Assembly (NCBI GenBank): GCA_016211245.1 | Contig: JACQSQ010000048.1 | Location: 1 to 11,180, forward strand | DNA: 11,180 nt | Source: Candidatus Woesearchaeota archaeon | GTDB taxonomy: Archaea > Nanobdellota > Nanobdellia > Woesearchaeales > GW2011-AR4 | Direction: 5' to 3' | In this document: positions 5,278 to 10,932 of the stretch, piece after piece | Layout: each line of letters opens with the position of its first letter | Position numbering within the stretch: position 1 is the first letter of the stretch | Notes under the pieces: model-generated | The model's input: the letters and a program-made list of their open reading frames with translations, nothing else | The model's database searches: none | What the model was told of the DNA's origin: nothing | Position numbers and translations under genes: made by a program

Positions 5278-5568
5278 TTACATAAAGAGTTCATTTATCC
5301 CAAGCCTTCTTGACGCTTCATCAAAATCCTTCCTGATCTTGCTTGTGAAGTGGCTTACAAAAGGCCCTGTAAACTCCTTTATGACTATTATGCTCTGGGG
5401 TATCCCCATGTAATAGGCTGAGGATTTGAGCACGGTATATCCCTTTTTCGACATTTTTGTTATAAGCTCCTCTATAATATAAGGCGGAAGTGTCATAAGC
5501 TCCCTGCCTAAAGGCTTTGCCATGCTCAAGTTCAGGTCAAATTGCTGGTGCAGCTTCATTTGAATCAC
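5278..5568 (-). CDS. Unknown protein, 96 aa, third gene of micro-operon
   Basis: I do not recognise this family. The protein is soluble and mixed alpha/beta by eye, with segments MAKPLGRELMTLPPYIIEEL, KKGYTVLKSSAYYMG, SIIVIKEFTGPFVSHF and a C-terminal helix KIRKDFDEASRRLGINELF. No membrane span or metal motif is seen. Two starts are possible. GTG at 5568 makes a GTGA overlap with the stop of the zinc-ribbon gene, typical of coupled genes, and is preferred. ATG at 5559 lies about 22-25 nt from a TATA-like AAATATTT and would give 93 aa. The tight linkage suggests the product acts with its two small neighbours. Confidence 0.72.
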   Translation of the reverse strand: MIQMKLHQQFDLNLSMAKPLGRELMTLPPYIIEELITKMSKKGYTVLKSSAYYMGIPQSIIVIKEFTGPFVSHFTSKIRKDFDEASRRLGINELFM

Positions 5569-5708
5569 ATCAAAGTATCTAAATATTTGTACCTTTCCTC
5601 AATGTTCTCGCCTTCAAGCAATTTTTCGCAATCCCTGCACAGGTAAGGGTCGCTGAAGGCGCTTTTCACTATAAAAGTCCCGCAATTAGTGCATGTGAAT
5701 CTTGTCAT
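5565..5708 (-). CDS. Small zinc-ribbon protein, 47 aa, second gene of micro-operon
   Basis: The sequence starts MTRFTCTNCGTFIVKSAFSD and continues PYLCRDCEKLLEG. Two CxxC knuckles (Cys6/Cys9 and Cys24/Cys27) spaced 14 residues apart make a mini zinc ribbon, typical of nucleic-acid-binding or protein-docking modules. A charged helix follows (ENIEERYKYLDTL). The start is supported by a Shine-Dalgarno AAGGTGAG six to seven bases before the ATG, overlapping the stop codon of the upstream gene (TTTAAGGTGAG). Its TGA overlaps the GTG of the 96-aa gene. The partner and function are unknown; transcription or ribosome association is a guess from the fold alone. Confidence 0.78.
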   Translation of the reverse strand: MTRFTCTNCGTFIVKSAFSDPYLCRDCEKLLEGENIEERYKYLDTLM

Positions 5709-5718
5709 TATACTCACC

Positions 5719-5865
5719 TTAAACTGCTTCCTCATATCCCAACATGAATGCCTCTTCTCTAGGGGTTAATTCATCGTCATCAAGCAGGGATTCCATGACC
5801 TCTTTAGAGTATATGCTAGTGTCGTCCTCGTCCTTCTCTTCATACCTTAATTCCTTTCTCAGCAC
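5719..5865 (-). CDS. Small acidic protein, 48 aa, first gene of micro-operon
   Basis: A 48-aa, strongly acidic protein with start GTG at 5865: MLRKELRYEEKDEDD at the N-terminus, a helix KEVMESLLDDDEL, and a C-terminal LTPREEAFMLGYEEAV. The alternating acidic and hydrophobic pattern suggests two helices joined at the proline, perhaps a docking peptide. A good Shine-Dalgarno AAGGGGTGAT precedes the GTG; an in-frame GTG at 5874 would overlap that site and is less likely. The stop is followed at once by the Shine-Dalgarno of the zinc-ribbon gene. A TATA box at 5927-5936 gives a leader of about 40 nt. I do not recognise the family. Confidence 0.7.
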   Translation of the reverse strand: MLRKELRYEEKDEDDTSIYSKEVMESLLDDDELTPREEAFMLGYEEAV

Positions 5866-5926
5866 CCAAATCACCCCTTCTTGCTTTTATTTTGCAATAG
5901 CAGCCTTAAATAATTAACCCATATAA

Positions 5927-5936
5927 TATATATAAG
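5927..5936 (-). promoter_or_regulatory. TATA box of the micro-operon
   Basis: On the minus strand CTTATATATA, about 66 nt before the GTG at 5865. The leader of roughly 40 nt carries a Shine-Dalgarno site, unlike the leaderless genes in this window. Confidence 0.5.
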
Positions 5937-5961
5937 TTATAAAAATTAAGCAGACTATATA

Positions 5962-6010
5962 GTATATATATCCTACAATATCTATTATTTCTAATAATAA
6001 TGTTTATATA
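5962..6010 (+). promoter_or_regulatory. Promoter region of the AbrB-PhoU gene
   Basis: AGTATATATAT at 5961-5971 is placed for a start near 5990 and a leader of about 30 nt. A second TATA, TTTATATA at 6003-6010, is only 10 nt before the ATG, too close to serve this start. The whole divergent spacer is extremely AT-rich. Confidence 0.4.
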
Positions 6011-6019
6011 TTAAATTAA

Positions 6020-7039
6020 ATGCATAAGCCAAAAAGGGTGGTAACCATAGATGTCAGAAAATTGATAAGCTTTGGCAAGGGCTCTTATATCATATCAATG
6101 CCAAAAAGCTGGGTCGAGAAAAACAGGCTGAAAAAAGGTGATTTGATTAAGCTGGATGATGAAGGAGTGGAGCTAGTTCTTAAGGCAAACCACGAAGATC
6201 AAAAGCCGGAATCAAAGGAAATCAGCATAGATGCAAAGGGGAAAACAATAGATTTGCTGAAAATCGAGATTGTGAGTTCTTATTTGAATGGCTATGACAC
6301 GATAAATATTCTTTTTGACAGCAATAACAAGGAAGTCCCGAAATTGAAGGACATACTTCGGAATCTTTCAGGGCTTGAAATAATGGAGCAGACCTCCACG
6401 AGGCTTGTTGCCAAGAATCTCATAAATATCAGCGAAATTTCAATAAACAACATAATAAGGAGGATGGATGTGATAACCAGGGCGATGATGCAGGATGCCG
6501 TATTGTGCTCCAGGGGGCAATGCAGCTATGACAACATCCACAACAGGGACAGCGATGTCAACAGGCTGTATTATCTTGGATTCCGGGTTATAAAAAACGC
6601 GCTTAAAAACCCGAGAATTGCAAAAACTCTGGGGATAGAGCCGTGGCAGCTGCACAGCGACACATTTGTCCTGAAAAAAATCGAAAGGCTTGCAGACAAG
6701 CAGAAAAGGATTGCAAGATACCTTAATAGCGCCAGCCTTGACAGGAGCTCGCTGCAGGAGCTTGACACCATCTACACGGACCTGATAGAGCTTTATAACG
6801 AAGTTATGAAATCCTATTACAATAGGGAAAAAACTTCCGCATTTAAGATTGAAGCCGGCAACAAGCAGATGACCCAGATGTGCAATGATTTCCTGGAAAA
6901 ATACATGGACATATACGCCAAGGCAAAAACCAAGACATCAAACTCAAATCTCGTTGCAGTGGCTAAGATAGTGGAAAACCTGAAGGCGACAGCGATTGAG
7001 ATAAGGGATTTGGCAAGGATTGTGCTATGCTACGAATAG
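6020..7039 (+). CDS. phoU: AbrB/SpoVT-PhoU fusion regulator (phosphate uptake regulator family)
   Basis: A 339-aa protein with an N-terminal swapped-hairpin AbrB/SpoVT DNA-binding domain (about 13-55; RKLISFGKGSYIISMPKSWV then KKGDLI) followed by helical PhoU repeats, including RDSDVNRLYYLGFRVI (176-191) and a final bundle KIVENLKATAIEIRDLARIV. Such fusions are typical of archaea and are thought to combine the PhoU metal/phosphate-sensing bundle with transcriptional control of phosphate uptake. No pstSCAB genes are in the window, so its targets lie elsewhere. The start ATG is the only one that preserves the AbrB domain. The gene is divergent from the small-protein operon and convergent with purM, whose stop codon it touches. 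Confidence 0.9.
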   Translation: MHKPKRVVTIDVRKLISFGKGSYIISMPKSWVEKNRLKKGDLIKLDDEGVELVLKANHEDQKPESKEISIDAKGKTIDLLKIEIVSSYLNGYDTINILFDSNNKEVPKLKDILRNLSGLEIMEQTSTRLVAKNLINISEISINNIIRRMDVITRAMMQDAVLCSRGQCSYDNIHNRDSDVNRLYYLGFRVIKNALKNPRIAKTLGIEPWQLHSDTFVLKKIERLADKQKRIARYLNSASLDRSSLQELDTIYTDLIELYNEVMKSYYNREKTSAFKIEAGNKQMTQMCNDFLEKYMDIYAKAKTKTSNSNLVAVAKIVENLKATAIEIRDLARIVLCYE

Positions 7040-8143
7040 CTAGTATCCTTCAAAAACAATTTTTTTATTATTCTTTTCAAGAATAGTCAATGTTTTGCTT
7101 GATTTCTTCACTTCGCCAACAACCTGTGCATCTTTCGCAATCTGGAGGATATCATCTGCATTTTCTTTTTCACAAGCCACGAAAAACCCTATGCCCATGT
7201 TGAATGTCCTGTACATCTGCTCGTCGGTAAATCCAGATTCTTTTTGCATCAATTCAAAAATAGGCTGGGGCTTTATTGGATTGGTTATTCTGAACTCCAC
7301 CTTTTCCTTAGCTCGATTTAAATTTTTTAATCCGTATCCCGTGTTATTAAATCCAACAACATCAAAATCTTTGGAAATCTTCGTCATTGCCTGAACATAG
7401 ATTTTAGTTGGTTCCAGCAAAATTTTTCCTATTGTTGAGCCGTCAAATTTGTTGTCTAATTTAAATTTTCCCCTGTATTTCTTTTTGTATTCAGCCCTTG
7501 TCTCAAAATCGCCATTCAATAAATGCCTTCTTAAATCAGTGAATCCGTTGCAGTGCGGGCCGGAGCTTCTTAATGCAATTATTTTTTGCCCTGGTTTGAT
7601 TTTTAATTTTTCAAACTTATTTTTTTCCATAAAGCCTATCATGGCCCCTACAAGCTCAATTGAATAGCCCGGCTTGGGCCCGGTGAGGATTTCATCAACT
7701 GAGGCCGTTTCTCCCTTGCCAAAATTCATTCTTATTGAGCTTTTGAGTATATTTGAAGCATCGCATTGCTCCAGACCTTTTGACATTCCTTTTACTATTT
7801 CCCCAGTAATTGCCTTTTCCCTGATTTTGGACTGGCACAAAAGGCTATCCATAAATAAAAATGGATGAACTGCGCCTAATGTCGCCAAATCATTCGCGCA
7901 GACAGCAACGCAGTCTATGCCAATTGTATCGTACCTGCCCATTGCTTCGGCAATAATTGCCTTTGTGCCAACTCCATCAATCCCGCAGGCAATATAGTGT
8001 TTGGGAAAGACTTCATTGTTTTCATACAATTCAGCAAACATTCCTTTGGACTGGGGCAGCATATTTTGCTTTAAAGAAGAAGGAATGACTTTTTTTATTG
8101 CATCAACTGCTTTCGATTCTGTCTCCTGATACGCCGGAACCAT
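7040..8143 (-). CDS. purM: Phosphoribosylformylglycinamidine cyclo-ligase (AIR synthetase), divergent
   Basis: A 367-aa protein of the PurM branch of the AIR-synthetase superfamily, which closes FGAM to AIR with ATP in purine synthesis. Recognisable blocks: CGIDGVGTK (53-61), CANDLATLGAVHPFLFMD (82-99), GKGETA (142-147; usual GGETA), SSGPHCNGFTDLRR (193-206; usual SSGLHSNGYSLVR), LLEPTKIYV (242-250), FNNTGYGLKNLNR (265-277; usual HITGGGLxxNLxR) and FNMGIGFF (314-321). The family's N-terminal YxxAGVDI motif is absent and the His of HITGGG is replaced, so the catalytic site may differ. HypE, SelD and ThiL lack the FNMGIG and SSG.H.NG signatures. It has its own leaderless promoter. No other pur gene is nearby. 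Confidence 0.88.
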   Translation of the reverse strand: MVPAYQETESKAVDAIKKVIPSSLKQNMLPQSKGMFAELYENNEVFPKHYIACGIDGVGTKAIIAEAMGRYDTIGIDCVAVCANDLATLGAVHPFLFMDSLLCQSKIREKAITGEIVKGMSKGLEQCDASNILKSSIRMNFGKGETASVDEILTGPKPGYSIELVGAMIGFMEKNKFEKLKIKPGQKIIALRSSGPHCNGFTDLRRHLLNGDFETRAEYKKKYRGKFKLDNKFDGSTIGKILLEPTKIYVQAMTKISKDFDVVGFNNTGYGLKNLNRAKEKVEFRITNPIKPQPIFELMQKESGFTDEQMYRTFNMGIGFFVACEKENADDILQIAKDAQVVGEVKKSSKTLTILEKNNKKIVFEGY

Positions 8144-8165
8144 GGCGCAAAGAGAGGATTAGTTC

Positions 8166-8173
8166 TATATAAA
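8166..8173 (-). promoter_or_regulatory. TATA box of purM
   Basis: TTTATATA on the minus strand, centre 26 nt before the purM ATG at 8143, just past the stop of the upstream gene. It predicts a leaderless transcript. Confidence 0.65.
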
Positions 8174-8182
8174 GTTTATCAA

Positions 8183-8584
8183 TCAATTGTTTCCCGAGTA
8201 GTTAAATGCGGCAAATACTATTCCGGAATGAGGGATGCCATGTTGAGCCAAAACCAAGCGCAACTCATCATGTTCTCCGACCTCAAGTATCAGATTATAT
8301 GCATGGCCATTGGCTGAAGAACCCAAAGTCCTATACCCGGGTATATCACAAGCGCAATACCACGGCTTCTCAATTACATGAACATTGTCCGGCTTTTTTT
8401 CTGGATTAAGTTTTCTTAGAATTTCCCTTAAACTAGTTGGTCTGCCTTGTAGTCCCGCTATCCTTTCAAATGCAGAGCCTAAAACTCTTGCTTGCAACGG
8501 AGTCATTTCGATTTTATGGTCTAGGGTTGTTGAAGAAACAATAGTCACAGAATCGTTCATACGCAATGGGTTGTTTGGCATCAT
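8183..8584 (-). CDS. Unknown protein, 133 aa
   Basis: Not recognised. The N-terminal part has a beta-like segment DSVTIVSSTTLDHKIEMT, then a helix PLQARVLGSAFERIAGLQG and a linker TSLREILRKLNPEKKPD. The C-terminal part, rich in His, Cys, Tyr and Gly, contains WYCACDIPGYRTLG, AYNLILEVGEHDELRLVLAQ and a closing HGIPHSGIVFAAFNYSG. His, Cys and Asp are numerous but form no metal motif I can name. The start is supported by a TATA (TTTAAA, 8604-8609) about 23 nt before the ATG at 8584. The ATG at 8581 would give one residue fewer. It is upstream of purM on the same strand but transcribed separately. An antisense frame overlaps its start, so there is a small doubt that it is real. Confidence 0.65.
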   Translation of the reverse strand: MMPNNPLRMNDSVTIVSSTTLDHKIEMTPLQARVLGSAFERIAGLQGRPTSLREILRKLNPEKKPDNVHVIEKPWYCACDIPGYRTLGSSANGHAYNLILEVGEHDELRLVLAQHGIPHSGIVFAAFNYSGNN

Positions 8585-8603
8585 TATATGAAAAGAATTT
8601 CCA

Positions 8604-8609
8604 TTTAAA
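8604..8609 (-). promoter_or_regulatory. TATA-like box of the 133-aa gene
   Basis: TTTTTAAATGG on the minus strand with its centre about 23 nt before the ATG at 8584, matching the leaderless spacing of the neighbouring genes. Confidence 0.45.
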
Positions 8610-8635
8610 AATCTATCTATGCAGGATATTACACA

Positions 8636-9274
8636 TTATTTTTTATTTCTTTTATGATTCCACCATTCCCAAATTATCGGCGCAAATGACAGGATTATTA
8701 TAAAGATTATAACCAATAAAAAGTTGTTCTTTACAAAAGGGATGTTTCCAAAAAAATACCCCCCAAATACAAACAATGCAACCCACGCAATTCCGCCAAC
8801 AATATTATAAGTCAGGAAATTAATGTATTTCATCTTTCCGACTCCTGCAATGAAAGGCGCAAATGTCCTGACTATAGGCACGAATCTTGCAAGAACTATT
8901 GTCTTGTTGCCGTATTTTTCATAGAATTTGTGCGTCTTGTCAAGGTGTTCTTTCTTGAATATTCCAGGATATTTTTGAAACGCTTTTGCGCCTAGGTATT
9001 TTCCGATTGAGTAATTTACCGTATCGCCCAGAATTGCAGCAACAGATAAAATTATGAATAAGGCTATGACATTCAAAGAGCCTATTGCTGCAAAAGTGCC
9101 GGCTGCAAAAAGGAGCGAATCGCCGGGAAGAAAAGGCGTTATTACCAATCCGGTTTCCGCAAACACAATAAGGAAAAGGATAAAATAAGTAAATGCCCCG
9201 TAATTCTGGATAATAACAACAAGGTATTTATCAAGGTGCAGGATAAAATCAATGAAATTTTTTATGAAAGTCAT
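8636..9274 (-). CDS. DedA-family membrane protein
   Basis: A 212-aa integral membrane protein of the DedA (VTT/SNARE-associated) family, whose bacterial members are thought to flip or exchange lipids such as undecaprenyl phosphate or phospholipids. Seen: a hydrophobic segment from about 25 leading into the re-entrant motif AETGLVITPFLPGDSLLFAAG (39-59), a further span at 68-85 followed by GDTVNYSIGKYLG, the second conserved block ARFVPIVRTFAPFIAGVGKM (129-148), then spans at about 155-176 and 183-202, and a basic end NHKRNKK. Start ATG 9274 lies 7 nt after the fabI stop; a 14-residue upstream extension overlapping fabI has no family support. Same operon as fabI, suggesting a shared role in the membrane lipid pool. 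Confidence 0.92.
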   Translation of the reverse strand: MTFIKNFIDFILHLDKYLVVIIQNYGAFTYFILFLIVFAETGLVITPFLPGDSLLFAAGTFAAIGSLNVIALFIILSVAAILGDTVNYSIGKYLGAKAFQKYPGIFKKEHLDKTHKFYEKYGNKTIVLARFVPIVRTFAPFIAGVGKMKYINFLTYNIVGGIAWVALFVFGGYFFGNIPFVKNNFLLVIIFIIILSFAPIIWEWWNHKRNKK

Positions 9275-9281
9275 TCTTAAA

Positions 9282-10055
9282 TCAGATTCCCATCGCGCTG
9301 TAGCCTGCATCAACAAAAATTACTTGGCCTGTTATTGCTTTTGACAAGTTGCTGCACAAGAACAGTGCGCAGTCAGCCACTTCATCAGCGGTTATGTTTC
9401 TTTTCAATGGAGACTTGGCAACATAATTAAGCAGCATCTCCGGAAATCCTGCAATTCCTGAGGCTGCAAGAGTGGCTATGGGGCCGGCAGAGATTGCATT
9501 AACCCTTATCTTTTGCTCGCCCAGGTCATATGCCAGATACCTCACGCTTGACTCCAGCGCAGCTTTTGCAACACCCATGATATTGTACCCAGGAGTTACT
9601 TTTTCGCTTCCAAGGTAGGTCATTGCAATAATTGAGCCGCCTTTCTTCATCATGGGTGCTATTCTTCTTGTCAATTCCGCCAATGAATACGAGCTGACTT
9701 CATGAGCTACCTGATACCCCCTCCTGTCAATGCCCATGTATTTTCCCTGAAGATGCTCCCTCTTTGCAAAAGCAATGCTGTGTATAAGAAAATCAACCTC
9801 ACCAAATTCTTCCTTGACTTTTTTAAAAAATGAATCCAGCAGCTCATCGCTTACAACATCGCATTTTTCATATATCGGGTTATCCAGCGTTTTAATAAGC
9901 GGAACTGACATCTGCTCTGTCCTTTCCTGGTATGCCGCGAATATCCTGCATCCCGCGTCATTCAGCCTTTTCGCGATATGCCACGCTATGCTCTTGTCGT
10001 TTGCAATTCCGAAAACAACTGCTTTTTTGCCTTTCAAATCAATAGTTACTGCCAT
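9282..10055 (-). CDS. fabI: Enoyl-[acyl-carrier-protein] reductase (NADH), FabI type
   Basis: A 257-aa short-chain dehydrogenase of the FabI type, which reduces enoyl-ACP in the last step of each type II fatty-acid elongation cycle. Seen: cofactor motif VFGIANDKSIAW (14-25), SIAFA (93-97), the active-site pattern Tyr147 in TYLGSEK and Tyr157-x6-Lys164 in YNIMGVAK, then RVNAISAGPIATLAASGI (184-201) and the closing GQVIFVDAGYSAMG. These are FabI-specific rather than FabG or FabL. The open frame continues 48 codons up to 10199 without family similarity; ATG 10055, with a GGAAATGAT Shine-Dalgarno-like stretch before it, starts as FabI does. It is co-transcribed with dedA. Archaea do not build membranes from fatty acids, so lateral origin from bacteria is likely. 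Confidence 0.94.
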   Translation of the reverse strand: MAVTIDLKGKKAVVFGIANDKSIAWHIAKRLNDAGCRIFAAYQERTEQMSVPLIKTLDNPIYEKCDVVSDELLDSFFKKVKEEFGEVDFLIHSIAFAKREHLQGKYMGIDRRGYQVAHEVSSYSLAELTRRIAPMMKKGGSIIAMTYLGSEKVTPGYNIMGVAKAALESSVRYLAYDLGEQKIRVNAISAGPIATLAASGIAGFPEMLLNYVAKSPLKRNITADEVADCALFLCSNLSKAITGQVIFVDAGYSAMGI

Positions 10056-10130
10056 TTTATCATTTCCTTTTTCTTCAATATTATTCCAAAATTTTGATTT
10101 TCTAAGATGATTCTGCAGAAACAATCTTGC

Positions 10131-10138
10131 TTTATAAA
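10131..10138 (-). promoter_or_regulatory. TATA box of the fabI-dedA operon
   Basis: TTTATAAA on the minus strand, predicting a start near 10110 and a leader of about 55 nt carrying a weak Shine-Dalgarno before ATG 10055. Confidence 0.5.
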
Positions 10139-10223
10139 TCTTTATGAAAAGCTTGACTTTCAAAGGCCATTCAGGAGTTTTTGGTGTTTTGGATTCCACA
10201 ATATCTAGAAAAAAGCATTGTTT

Positions 10224-10550
10224 TTAAACCTTCACCATTACTTTCCTGGAAAGATTCTTTTCTGTATGCTGGTACAACAAAGTGTCATATAACTTAATCA
10301 ATTCCTTTACAGCAGGATTTTCCTGGTTTAATTTAAACAACTTTGCTCTGCCTATCTCTCTTGTTGGCACAACCAAGCCTGATTTCAGCATTTTATCCCA
10401 TATCCTGTGCAGAGTTGTCCATCCTATATTTGAGTTTTCCGCAATGTCTGATAAGGAATAGTCCAATCCTCTGCCCTCTAACAAGAAATCCAATACTCTT
10501 ATTATGGGGGTATCTCCTAAGGTTTCTCTAAAAATTGTTGTTTCTTCCAT
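10224..10550 (-). CDS. Winged-helix transcriptional regulator, 108 aa
   Basis: A small soluble wHTH protein. The core SLSDIAENSNIGWTTLHRIW (about 32-51) is a clear helix-turn-helix. LVVPTREIGRAKLFKLN (59-75) is the wing, and a C-terminal helix ENPAVKELIKLYDTLL probably dimerises. The N-terminal ETLGDTPIIRVLDFLLEGR is the first helix of the wHTH. It resembles the short MarR/ArsR-like regulators common in archaea. The start ATG 10550 is about 30 nt from a TTTAAA box, so the mRNA is nearly leaderless. It is transcribed away from a two-gene operon, and the spacer holds a perfect 16-bp palindrome, so it probably controls both promoters. Confidence 0.85.
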   Translation of the reverse strand: MEETTIFRETLGDTPIIRVLDFLLEGRGLDYSLSDIAENSNIGWTTLHRIWDKMLKSGLVVPTREIGRAKLFKLNQENPAVKELIKLYDTLLYQHTEKNLSRKVMVKV

Positions 10551-10576
10551 AGTAAAATGTCGTGGTAGAATAACTA

Positions 10577-10583
10577 TTTAAAT
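10577..10583 (-). promoter_or_regulatory. TATA-like box of the wHTH regulator
   Basis: ATTTAAA on the minus strand about 30 nt before the ATG at 10550. Confidence 0.5.
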
Positions 10584-10594
10584 GTTTCTATTTT

Positions 10595-10610
10595 GGTATA
10601 TTAATATACC
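10595..10610. promoter_or_regulatory. 16-bp perfect palindrome, putative operator
   Basis: GGTATATTAATATACC reads the same on both strands. It lies between the divergent TATA boxes, 11 nt from the leftward one and 16 nt from the rightward one, where a bound dimeric wHTH protein could affect both promoters. Confidence 0.65.
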
Positions 10611-10626
10611 TAAATAATAGTTAATA

Positions 10627-10634
10627 TTTATATA
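10627..10634 (+). promoter_or_regulatory. TATA box of the rightward operon
   Basis: TTTATATA, with its centre about 27 nt before the ATG at 10657, predicting a leaderless transcript and deciding the start over the in-frame TTG at 10636, which lies only 1 nt past the box. Confidence 0.65.
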
Positions 10635-10656
10635 CTTGCTGATTATAACGAAATCA

Positions 10657-10932
10657 ATGGATAAAAAGTCAATCCAAGAAAAAATTTTAAGAAAATTAAT
10701 GGCAATGAATCCCCAAAAATGGGGAAACTCGCATACTGAGGAGGATAACTTAGTTAAGGGCTTGCCTAAGCATCTAAGAGGCACAAAGATTGTCCAAAAC
10801 GCGATAGAAGAATTATATAAAATGGAGTTTTTGACTAAATTGAAGAAAACAGGCGAGTGGCACGTTTCCCTAAATCCCAGCAAGAAGGAAGATATTTACA
10901 GGTTTTTGGGGTTGCCGCTTGAAGAAAAATGA
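10657..10932 (+). CDS. Winged-helix-like protein, 91 aa, function unknown
   Basis: A 91-aa soluble protein starting MDKKSIQEKILRKLMAMNP. The layout looks like a winged helix: helix 1 SIQEKILRKLMAMN, a conserved-looking loop WGNSHTEEDNLVKGLPKHLR, a recognition-type helix GTKIVQNAIEELYKMEFL, a beta wing TKLKKTGEWHVSLNP, and a closing helix KKEDIYRFLGL. I do not know a named family. Its TGA overlaps the ATG of the next gene (ATGA), so the two are translationally coupled and probably act together. It is divergent from the wHTH regulator across a shared palindromic operator. Either an accessory regulator or the effector half of a toxin-antitoxin-like pair is possible. Confidence 0.75.
   Translation: MDKKSIQEKILRKLMAMNPQKWGNSHTEEDNLVKGLPKHLRGTKIVQNAIEELYKMEFLTKLKKTGEWHVSLNPSKKEDIYRFLGLPLEEK

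Noticed and set aside
8385..8591. Plus-strand 68-codon frame
   Set aside because: Antisense to the 133-aa gene, with no promoter or ribosome site seen for it.
9275..9316. 14-codon extension of DedA
   Set aside because: It overlaps the end of fabI and lacks family support; ATG 9274 fits the operon spacing.
10056..10199. 48-codon extension of FabI
   Set aside because: No FabI family similarity, and the TATA box for the operon lies within it.
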